From contig CALTTG010000007.1 in the NCBI GenBank assembly GCA_943908475.1, positions 1 to 64,000 of the forward strand: 64,000 nt of DNA, in the 5' to 3' direction. Numbering within the stretch: position 1 is the first letter of the stretch; each line of letters opens with the position of its first letter. The notes beneath the pieces were generated by a model. The model was not told the origin of the DNA and did no database searches. It worked only from the letters and a program-made list of their open reading frames with translations. Made by a program: the position numbers and the translations under genes. This stretch comes from an uncultured Burkholderiales bacterium. GTDB taxonomy: Bacteria > Pseudomonadota > Gammaproteobacteria > Burkholderiales > Burkholderiaceae_C. This document shows positions 50,083 through 57,399 of the stretch, in pieces.

Positions 50083-51648
50083 ATGTGGAACCCATCGAAA
50101 CACCTGAGCGTGGCCACCCGTCTGAAAGGGCTGGTGGCCTTGTCTGTGCTGGCCGTCTTGGGCGTGGCCATCAGCCTGCTGGTGACCATGCTGAACCAGC
50201 AGATGCACGACCGCCGTCAGGCGGTGCGTCAAACCGTCGAGGTGGCCCACAGCCTGGTCAGCCACTACGGCCAATTGGCGGCACAAGGTCGCTTGACCCC
50301 CACTGAAGCGCAGCGCCAGGCCATGGCGGCCCTCAATGGCCTGCGCTACGACCAACGCGAGTACTTCTGGGTCAACGACCTCGATGGCCAGATGATTCAT
50401 CACCCCATCAAGCCGCAACTCAATGGCACCTTTGTGGGCGACATGAAGGACCCCAACGGCGTCAAGCTGTTCCAAGAGTTCAACGGCACGGTGCGCCAGC
50501 ACGGCCAGGGCTTCGTGAACTACCAATGGCCCAAGCCGGGCGAAGACGCGCCCGTGGACAAGGTGTCCTACGTCAAGGGTTACCAGCCCTGGAACTGGGT
50601 GATCGGCTCCGGGCTTTATGTGGACGACATCCACAAGGCCTTTGCCCGCGAGGCGCTGCAGGTGATGGTCGGCACCGGCCTGTGTGCCCTGCTGCTGGGG
50701 GGCTTGGCCCTGCGCACGGCGCGCCGCCTCACACGGGGCGTGGACGCGGCCGTGCAGGTGGCCGAAGCCATTGCCGAGGGCGACATCCGGGAGCACCACA
50801 TGCCCCGAGAGTGGTCGCACGGGCACGACGAGTTGTCACGCCTGCTCAAGGCGATGCAGGCCATGTCCAAGAGGCTCAAAGACACCGTCTCCACCGTGCA
50901 GCAGACGGTCGACAGTGTGGCCCTCGCGAGCCAGCAAATTGCCGCGGGCAACCTGGACCTGTCGCAACGCACCGAGCAGACCGCCAGCTCCCTGCAACAG
51001 ACCGCTTCGTCCATGGACGAGATGGGGCAGGCCGTGGCCAACAACAGCCACTCGTCGCAGTCGGCACGCCAGTTGGCCAACGAAGCCTTCGAGCAGGCGC
51101 GACAGGGTGCACACGTGGTCTCAGGCGTGGTGCAGAAAATGGACGCCATCCACGGCAGTGCCCGCAAGATCAGCGAAATCATCACGGTCATCGATGGCAT
51201 CGCCTTCCAGACCAACATCCTGGCGCTCAACGCCGCGGTGGAAGCCGCCCGAGCCGGCGAGCAGGGGCGTGGCTTTGCGGTGGTGGCCAGCGAAGTGCGG
51301 CTTTTGGCGCAACGCAGCGCCAACGCCGCGCGCGAAATCAAGAGCCTGATTGCCGCGTCCACCGAACAGGTCGAAAGTGGCAACGCCATGGTGCATGCCG
51401 CCGGTGAAACCATGACGCAAATCGAAGCGTCGGTGGCCCGGGTCACGCACCTCATCGAGGCCATCGCCCGCTCGACCGCCGAGCAAGACAGCGGCATGAG
51501 CGACATCCACCAAGCCGTGGGCACGCTCGACCAGATGACTCAGCAAAACGCGTCGCTGGTCGAAGAGTCGGCCGCCGCGGCGGCCAGCTTGCGCGACCAG
51601 GCGCAAGCGCTGGCCCAGGTGCTGGCGCACTTTCGCGTCAGCGGCTGA
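50083..51648 (+). CDS. Methyl-accepting chemotaxis protein with single-Cache sensor
   Basis: A 521-residue chemoreceptor. Helix 1 at about 14-36, periplasmic sCache_2-type domain (REYFWVNDLDGQMIHHPIKP, WNWVIGSGLYVDDI), helix 2 (VMVGTGLCALLLGGLAL), HAMP, and signalling domain with tip VIDGIAFQTNILALNAAVEA. sCache_2 domains typically bind small organic acids. No CheR pentapeptide (ends HFRVSG). I start at ATG 50083; the in-frame extension upstream is not receptor-like. Unlike the other two receptor genes here no sigma-28 promoter was found. Confidence 0.9.
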   Translation: MWNPSKHLSVATRLKGLVALSVLAVLGVAISLLVTMLNQQMHDRRQAVRQTVEVAHSLVSHYGQLAAQGRLTPTEAQRQAMAALNGLRYDQREYFWVNDLDGQMIHHPIKPQLNGTFVGDMKDPNGVKLFQEFNGTVRQHGQGFVNYQWPKPGEDAPVDKVSYVKGYQPWNWVIGSGLYVDDIHKAFAREALQVMVGTGLCALLLGGLALRTARRLTRGVDAAVQVAEAIAEGDIREHHMPREWSHGHDELSRLLKAMQAMSKRLKDTVSTVQQTVDSVALASQQIAAGNLDLSQRTEQTASSLQQTASSMDEMGQAVANNSHSSQSARQLANEAFEQARQGAHVVSGVVQKMDAIHGSARKISEIITVIDGIAFQTNILALNAAVEAARAGEQGRGFAVVASEVRLLAQRSANAAREIKSLIAASTEQVESGNAMVHAAGETMTQIEASVARVTHLIEAIARSTAEQDSGMSDIHQAVGTLDQMTQQNASLVEESAAAAASLRDQAQALAQVLAHFRVSG

Positions 51649-51660
51649 GCACCTCAAGGC

Positions 51661-52854
51661 TCAGCGCAACACCGCCGCGAAGGCCTCGGCCACCCGGTCC
51701 ACGTTGTTGGCGTTGAGGCCCGCCGCGCACATGCGCCCGGAGCGCAGCACATACACCCCGTGCTGTTCGCGCAGGGCATCGGCTTGGGCCGGGCTCACCC
51801 CGGTGTAGCTGAACATGCCGCGCTGGTCGATGAAATAGCGCACGTCGCGACCCGGCAGTTGCGCCACCACGCCGTCGTACAGGCGTTGGCGCATCACCTT
51901 GATGCGGTCGCGCATGGCGGTCAGCTCGTCGGCCCACAACTGGCGCAAGGCCGGGGTTTGCAGCACGCGGGCCACGATCTGGCTGCCATGGGTGGGCGGG
52001 CTGGAGTAGTTGCGGCGCACGGCCGACATCAGCTGACCGATCACCAATTGCGCTTGCGCCTGGTCTGGACACACGACGCTGAGGCCGCCCACGCGTTCGC
52101 CGTACAGGGAAAAGCTCTTGGAAAACGAATTGGCCACGAAGAAGCTCACCCCGGCCGAGGCCAGCGCACGCAGCGCAAAGGCGTCTTCCTCGATGCCGTC
52201 GCCGAAGCCTTGGTAGGCGATGTCCAGGTAGGGCAGCAGCTGACGCGCCTTGAGCACGTCGATCAACTGCAGCCATTGCGCCTCGCTGAGGTCCACCCCG
52301 GTGGGGTTGTGGCAGCAGGCGTGCAACAGCACGATGCTCTGGGCCGGCAGGCCGTCAATGGCCGAGAGCATGGCGTCGAACTTCAGGCCCTTGGTGTCGG
52401 CATCGTAGTAAGGATAGGTGTTGACCTGGAAGCCGGCCCCTTCAAACATCGCGCGGTGGTTGTCCCAGGTGGGATCGCTCACCCACACTTGCGATTGAGG
52501 GAAGTAGCGCTTGAGGAAGTCGGCGCCCACCTTCAGGCCACCCGAGCCACCCAGGGTCTGGATGGTGGCGATGCGACCACTGGTCACCGCTTCGTGCGAG
52601 TCCCCGAACAGCAGGGCCTGCACGGCCTGGCGATACGCGGGGTTGCCCGTCATGGGCAGGTAAGGCTTTGGCCCGACAGAAGCCAGCAGGGCCGATTCGG
52701 CCTCGCGCACGGCCTGCATCACCGGCAAGCGGCCTTCGTTGTCAAAGTAAATGCCGATGCTCAGGTTGATCTTGTCCGAGCGGGGGTCTTTTTGAAAGTC
52801 TTCGTTGAGCGTGAGGATCGGGTCGCCTGGGTAGGCGTCAACGTGCTTGAACAT
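51661..52854 (-). CDS. Aromatic amino acid aminotransferase
   Basis: A 397-residue class I PLP aminotransferase of the TyrB/AspC type. The Schiff-base Lys is in NSFSKSFSLYGERVGG; the N-terminal FKHVDAYPGDPILTLNEDF, the HNPTGVD loop and the C-terminal Arg in GRMCAAGLN support it. It transfers amino groups between aromatic amino acids or aspartate and 2-oxoglutarate. AAGGAG precedes the ATG. A -10-like CATAAT (52885-52880) lies just beside the symmetrical operator at 52890-52922, which covers where the -35 would be, so this gene is probably controlled by whatever binds there. Confidence 0.93.
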   Translation of the reverse strand: MFKHVDAYPGDPILTLNEDFQKDPRSDKINLSIGIYFDNEGRLPVMQAVREAESALLASVGPKPYLPMTGNPAYRQAVQALLFGDSHEAVTSGRIATIQTLGGSGGLKVGADFLKRYFPQSQVWVSDPTWDNHRAMFEGAGFQVNTYPYYDADTKGLKFDAMLSAIDGLPAQSIVLLHACCHNPTGVDLSEAQWLQLIDVLKARQLLPYLDIAYQGFGDGIEEDAFALRALASAGVSFFVANSFSKSFSLYGERVGGLSVVCPDQAQAQLVIGQLMSAVRRNYSSPPTHGSQIVARVLQTPALRQLWADELTAMRDRIKVMRQRLYDGVVAQLPGRDVRYFIDQRGMFSYTGVSPAQADALREQHGVYVLRSGRMCAAGLNANNVDRVAEAFAAVLR

Positions 52855-52879
52855 GGGGGCTCCTTCGGTGCGAGCCGAG

Positions 52880-52922
52880 ATTATGAAGGCCCCTAGTTCG
52901 AACTAGGGGAGGCCCTAGTTCG
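52880..52922. promoter_or_regulatory. Triple half-site operator between aminotransferase and peptide genes
   Basis: CCCCTAGTTCGAACTAGGGG (52890-52909) is a perfect 20-base palindrome. A third half-site CCCTAGTTCG (52913-52922) forms a second inverted repeat with the middle one; the two symmetry centres are 11 bases (one helical turn) apart. Leftward, a -10-like CATAAT lies at 52885-52880. The regulator is unknown. Confidence 0.7.
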
Positions 52923-53013
52923 CAGGATGTGGCCCAGGCGGGCTCTGCCTAGAGTGGGACCCCATCGCACCCGACGGTCGGGCGCGATTGACCCAACCCC
53001 GAAAGGACCTTCC

Positions 53014-53301
53014 ATGACTTCTCAAGCCACCCTTCGCGCCACCCAAGTGGCCCACGACGACATCGCCCTGCTGGCCACCGCCGGTGCGGCCCGTGCCCGC
53101 CAGGCGCGTGAGCTCGACACCCAGGACGTGCAGGCCGTCTCGGGTGGCGTCACCTACGCCATCATCCGCGATCCGTTCCCGCTGGGCACCATCAACCCCG
53201 AGCTGATGACAGCCCTCAAGCAACGCCTTCAGATTCAGCCGATCCAGCCCGTGGGCCAGCTCGGCTCGCTGGGTCAGCTCAAGACGCCGGTGTTGCGCTG
53301 A
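53014..53301 (+). CDS. Small protein with a double-glycine leader (RiPP/bacteriocin-precursor-like)
   Basis: A 95-residue product; AAAGGA precedes the ATG at 53014. Residues 33-45 read ELDTQDVQAVSGG. Measured from a cut after G45, Leu is at -12, Asp at -11, Asp at -8, Val at -7, Val at -4 and Gly-Gly at -2/-1, which is the classical double-glycine leader pattern of peptides exported by peptidase-containing ABC transporters. The 50-residue remainder (begins VTYAIIRDPFPLG) has no Cys, is rich in Gln, Leu and Pro, and repeats QP/GQL units near its end. It is followed after 18 bases by a Cys-rich protein. I know no named family; a non-secreted protein that merely resembles a leader is the alternative. 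Confidence 0.65.
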   Translation: MTSQATLRATQVAHDDIALLATAGAARARQARELDTQDVQAVSGGVTYAIIRDPFPLGTINPELMTALKQRLQIQPIQPVGQLGSLGQLKTPVLR

Positions 53302-53319
53302 CGTCAGGGAGGTGTCGCC

Positions 53320-53760
53320 ATGATCCACACACTTTGCCCCAGTGCCCAGCCCGAATCGGCCGACGTCGAAGTGTTTGCCGTGATCGGCGGCACCGCCCAG
53401 GCGCCCGAAGTGCAGTACCTCGACCGGCCCTTGCCCCTCACGCCCGCTTTGCAAGCGATGGTGGCGCCCTTGCTGCCCACCGAGGTGTACCGCTTGTCGG
53501 CCCCCTGCGCGAGGGGCCCCGAGTGCTGGCACTTTGATGAGCCCCGCCAGGTCTGCCGCCTGGCCATCCGCACCGTGCGCTTGACGCCGGTCGTGGTGCA
53601 CAAGCCGCCGCCTTGCGCCATCCGGTCCCGCTGCCAGTGGTGGCAGCAAGAGGGCGTGTCGGGCTGCTTGCGCTGCCCGCAAGTGGTGACGAACGACCTG
53701 GCGGCCAGCGACACCTACCGCCGGGTGGCCGATCCGTTCAACCTCACCGACGCGGCCTGA
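53320..53760 (+). CDS. Eight-cysteine protein paired with the double-glycine peptide
   Basis: A 146-residue protein with a strong GGGAGG ribosome site. Cys occur at 6, 63, 69, 79, 99, 105, 116 and 119: first C63-x5-C69-x9-C79, then C99-x5-C105-x10-C116-x2-C119 in the segment RSRCQWWQQEGVSGCLRCPQ. Such spacing can hold an Fe-S cluster or zinc. No signal peptide or membrane segment is seen, so the Cys are likely metal ligands in the cytoplasm. It is translationally close to the peptide gene and probably its partner (maturation, immunity or regulation). Family not recognised. Confidence 0.65.
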   Translation: MIHTLCPSAQPESADVEVFAVIGGTAQAPEVQYLDRPLPLTPALQAMVAPLLPTEVYRLSAPCARGPECWHFDEPRQVCRLAIRTVRLTPVVVHKPPPCAIRSRCQWWQQEGVSGCLRCPQVVTNDLAASDTYRRVADPFNLTDAA

Positions 53761-53765
53761 GCCGC

Positions 53766-54251
53766 TCAGGCCTTGAGGGCTTTTTCGATGTCTTCACGCA
53801 AGGCCTTGGGGGCGTCGGTCGGGGCGTAGCGGCCCAACACCCGGCCATCACGGCCCACCAGGAACTTGGTGAAGTTCCACTTGATGGCCTTGGTGCCCAA
53901 AATGCCCGGCGCCTCTTTGACAAGGTGCTGATACAGCGGGTGTGCGTCGCTGCCATTGACGTCGATCTTGGACATCATCGGGAAGCTCACCCCATAGTTG
54001 AGCTGGCAGAACGACGCGATCTCTGAGTCGGCCCCCGGGTCCTGCCCGCCGAACTGGTTGCACGGAAAGCCCAGCACCACCAAGCCCTGGTCCTTGTAGG
54101 CCTGCCACAGCTTTTCCAGCCCCTCGAACTGAGGCGTGAAGCCGCACCTGCTCGCCGTGTTGACGATCAACAGCACCTGGCCGCGGTGATCGGCAAGGCT
54201 GGCCTTCTGGCCTGTGATGGTTTGTGCATCGAAATCGTAGACAGAAGCCAT
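53766..54251 (-). CDS. Glutathione peroxidase (thiol type)
   Basis: A 161-residue thioredoxin-fold peroxidase. VNTASRCGFTPQFEGLEKL holds the peroxidatic Cys36 (a Cys codon, not selenocysteine), followed by LGFPCNQFGGQDPG with the second Cys and Gln, and KWNFTKFLV with the Trp/Asn of the catalytic tetrad. Such bacterial enzymes reduce hydroperoxides using thioredoxin or glutathione. ATG at 54251 gives the common MASVYDFDAQT-type start. It converges with the Cys-rich gene, with 5 bases between. Confidence 0.92.
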   Translation of the reverse strand: MASVYDFDAQTITGQKASLADHRGQVLLIVNTASRCGFTPQFEGLEKLWQAYKDQGLVVLGFPCNQFGGQDPGADSEIASFCQLNYGVSFPMMSKIDVNGSDAHPLYQHLVKEAPGILGTKAIKWNFTKFLVGRDGRVLGRYAPTDAPKALREDIEKALKA

Positions 54252-54333
54252 GTTGAAGTCCGGATGAAACGCGAGGGAAATGACGCTGGTGCAGGCGCGG
54301 GTGAACCCATACACTACGGACAAATCGTAAAGC

Positions 54334-57300
54334 ATGGGCCAAACCGTGAAACCAGACAGGGGAATTGCCGTCGGACCGAGCGCCGATGGCGACCAATCGG
54401 ATGCCCTGACGGACGCAGCAAACGCTGCGGACGCGGCCGATGCCTGGCCTGCGCGCAAACTGGTGGTGATGGGTGCCTCCGCCGGCGGCCTCGATGCCTT
54501 GTGCCGGGTGTTCGACCATGCCCCCAGCCAATCGGGTGCCGCGTTCGTGGTGATTCAGCACCTGTCCCCTGAGCATCCCACCCTGATGGACACGCTCCTG
54601 GCCCGCCACACCCAGATGCCGGTGCGGTTGGTCACGACCGAGACGCCGCTGGCGCCCGACACGGTCTACCTCATCCCACCCGGCAAGCACCTGGGGCTGG
54701 AGGGGCACCAACTGACCCTGACCCCCAAGCCCGCTCAGGGCATCGGCCTGCCCATTGACGACTTCCTCGCGGTCGCCGCCGAGCATTGGGGCGAACGGGT
54801 GCTGGCCATCATCTTGTCGGGCACCGGCGGCGATGGCTCACGCGGCATCGTGCGTGTCAGTGACGCGGGGGGGCACGTGTTGGCGCAATCCATGGGGAGC
54901 TCGGCGTTTGATGGCATGCCTCGCACCGCCGTGGCCACCGGGGTGGTCGATGAAGTGCTGTCGCCCGAGCAAATCGGGCAGTGGCTCCGCGAGCACCTCC
55001 CGCACGGGCTGCACACCGACGAGGACGCCCCTTGGGCCCCCGACCGCACCTCGACCGATGGCGCCCTCCAAGATGCCGAGATCCTTCGGCAGACCGAACG
55101 GCTGGCCTTGCTGGTGCGTCAACAGACCGGCATGCCCATGGACCAGTACAAGCCCGACATGGTGCATCGACGCGTTCGCCGACGCATGCAGCTGCTGGGC
55201 CTGAACGACTTGTCCGACTACCTCGCGCACCTGGAGGCCACCCCCGAGGAGTCGACGCTGCTGCGCAAGGAAATCCTCATCCCGGTGACCCACTTCTTTC
55301 GGGATGTCGAAACCTTCGAGGCCCTGAGCCGTCACGCCCTGCCCGACCTGCTGCGGACGCTGCGTGCGGACCAGCCCCTGCGGGCCTGGGTGGCCGCGAC
55401 CGCCACGGGCGAAGAGGCCTATTCGCTGGCCATGACCCTGCAAGAAGCCTGTGACGAAGCCCGCAAGTGGCCCCCCATCAAGGTCTACGCCACCGACATT
55501 GAACAAAGCTACCTGGACGTGGCCGCGGCGGGGCGTTACCCCGAGTCCATCGAGCGCGAGGTCAGCCGGGAACGGCTGGAGCGCTTCTTCACCCACCGCG
55601 ATGGGCAGTACCAGGTTCGACCCGAGCTGCGCGCCATGATCGTGTTCGCTCGGCACGACCTCATCAACGACCCACCCTTCACGCAGATGCACCTGGTCTC
55701 GTGTCGGAACATGCTGATTTACCTGCGTCAAACCGCGCAAACCCAGGTGCTGCGCCGCCTGCAGTACGGGCTCAAACCCGGCGGCGTGCTGATGCTGGGC
55801 CGCAGCGAAACCCCCTCGGCCATCCAAGACAACCTGCAAGTCATCGACAGCCGGGCTCGGCTGTTCCGCCCCGGCGCGCCCTTGTCGACCTCGGCGCTGC
55901 AGCAGATGACCGGCAGCCGCCGCCAGGCGGTGGCCTCGCCCCCTCACACCCTCATGCCAGCGGCATCGCACAGCCATTTGCTGGGTGCCCTGCAACAGAT
56001 GGCCGAGCGCTATGCGCCGCCCGGGCTCATCATCGATGAACACGGCCAGTTGCTCCAGGTCATCGGTGACATGAGCGCCTTGCTGCACATGCGGGCGGGT
56101 GCCCCCTCCTTGCTGGTGCACGACCTCCTGCCCGCTGAGCTGGAACCTGTGGTGCGCCAGTTGTTGAGCCACCTGGTCGAGCAGGGGGGCACCGTCCGCT
56201 CTCCGGGCTTGCGCCTGTCCGAGCTGAACTCAAGGTGGCCCCACGAGCGCCTGACGGTGTCGGCCACCCGCGTGCAGACCGGGCTGCCTCAGCAGGTGGC
56301 CAGCCCCGTGCTGTTGCTGTTCGAAACCGACACCCACCGATCCGCCACCACCGAGTCGGCCGTGGTGCTCGCCCTGGGCGACACGGCACGCGATCGATTG
56401 GCCCAGCTGGAGCGAGAGCTCACCCTCACCCGCAACAACCTGCAAGCCACCATCGAAGCCCTGCAGACCGCCAACGAAGAGCTGCAGTCGAACAATGAAG
56501 AGCTGATGTCCTCCAACGAGGAGCTGCAAAGCACCAACGAAGAACTGCAATCGGTCAACGAAGAGCTCTACACGATCAACGCCGAGTACCAGTCCAAGCT
56601 GGAGTTGCTGCAACATCTCCACGCCGACCTGGACGGCATGGGGCGCGCCGTGGGCATCCCCAGCCTGTTCGTCGACGAAGACCTTCGCCTGCAGCGCCTG
56701 ACCCGCGAGGCCTCCGCCTTGTTCAACCTGCGCGAGGCCGACATGGGCCGCAGCATTGAAGATTTCTCGCACCGCCTGGACTTCCCCGAGCTTTACCACG
56801 AGCTTCGACGGGCCATGCGGACGGGGCAAACCATCGAGCGAGAAGTGCGCAGCGACCAAGGGCGCTGGTACCTCGCTCGGCTCATTCCTTATGGTCCGCC
56901 TGGCAGCGACAGCCGCAGCACCCAACGCGCGGTGGTCAGCTTTGTCGATCTCTCGCCCGTGCGCAATGCCAGCCGCCTGCAAGCCATCATCGACGCCATG
57001 CCCATGAGCGTGGCCGTGCTCGACTTCACCGGCCGCATCCAATCGGTCAACCAATCCTGGCGGCAGTTCGCCACCGACAACGGTGATCCGGCCCTGGCCC
57101 ACACGGGGCCCGGACACAACTACCTGCAAGTCATCCGCAACGGCTACACCGGACGCCGGGAGACGGATCACGAGGCCCAGGCCATCGAAGCTGGCCTGAC
57201 CGGCGTGCTGCGCGGTGACCGCCAGCACTTTCAGCAGGTCTACCCCTGCCACGCCCCCCACGAGCGGCGTTGGTTTGCGCTGCACGCCCTGGCCCTCAAG

Positions 57301-57399
57301 GGCGAAGGCGGTGGCGCGGTCATTGCGCACTACAACGTGACCCGTTGGGTGTGCCCTCAACAGGAGCCATCCGATGAACACCACCAGCCCGCCCTCTGA
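54334..57399 (+). CDS. CheB/CheR fusion chemotaxis-type protein with PAS domains
   Basis: A 1021-residue soluble protein. Residues about 42-230 are a CheB methylesterase domain with triad Ser49 (GASAGG), His76 and Asp167 (GTGGDG). About 245-520 is a CheR methyltransferase (FRDVETFEAL; ATGEEAYSLAMTL; CRNMLIYL). A long coiled coil (about 680-745; NEELQSxNEEL repeats) and two PAS domains follow. There is no CheB receiver. Such fusions modify receptors or act in kinase systems controlling biofilm or stress. The next gene, a hybrid kinase, overlaps by 26 bases. Confidence 0.92.
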   Translation: MGQTVKPDRGIAVGPSADGDQSDALTDAANAADAADAWPARKLVVMGASAGGLDALCRVFDHAPSQSGAAFVVIQHLSPEHPTLMDTLLARHTQMPVRLVTTETPLAPDTVYLIPPGKHLGLEGHQLTLTPKPAQGIGLPIDDFLAVAAEHWGERVLAIILSGTGGDGSRGIVRVSDAGGHVLAQSMGSSAFDGMPRTAVATGVVDEVLSPEQIGQWLREHLPHGLHTDEDAPWAPDRTSTDGALQDAEILRQTERLALLVRQQTGMPMDQYKPDMVHRRVRRRMQLLGLNDLSDYLAHLEATPEESTLLRKEILIPVTHFFRDVETFEALSRHALPDLLRTLRADQPLRAWVAATATGEEAYSLAMTLQEACDEARKWPPIKVYATDIEQSYLDVAAAGRYPESIEREVSRERLERFFTHRDGQYQVRPELRAMIVFARHDLINDPPFTQMHLVSCRNMLIYLRQTAQTQVLRRLQYGLKPGGVLMLGRSETPSAIQDNLQVIDSRARLFRPGAPLSTSALQQMTGSRRQAVASPPHTLMPAASHSHLLGALQQMAERYAPPGLIIDEHGQLLQVIGDMSALLHMRAGAPSLLVHDLLPAELEPVVRQLLSHLVEQGGTVRSPGLRLSELNSRWPHERLTVSATRVQTGLPQQVASPVLLLFETDTHRSATTESAVVLALGDTARDRLAQLERELTLTRNNLQATIEALQTANEELQSNNEELMSSNEELQSTNEELQSVNEELYTINAEYQSKLELLQHLHADLDGMGRAVGIPSLFVDEDLRLQRLTREASALFNLREADMGRSIEDFSHRLDFPELYHELRRAMRTGQTIEREVRSDQGRWYLARLIPYGPPGSDSRSTQRAVVSFVDLSPVRNASRLQAIIDAMPMSVAVLDFTGRIQSVNQSWRQFATDNGDPALAHTGPGHNYLQVIRNGYTGRRETDHEAQAIEAGLTGVLRGDRQHFQQVYPCHAPHERRWFALHALALKGEGGGAVIAHYNVTRWVCPQQEPSDEHHQPAL

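Noticed and set aside
52912..52960. A sigma-54 promoter for the double-glycine peptide gene (TGGCCC...CTCTGC)
   Set aside because: The GG and GC elements are not at the required 10-base spacing.
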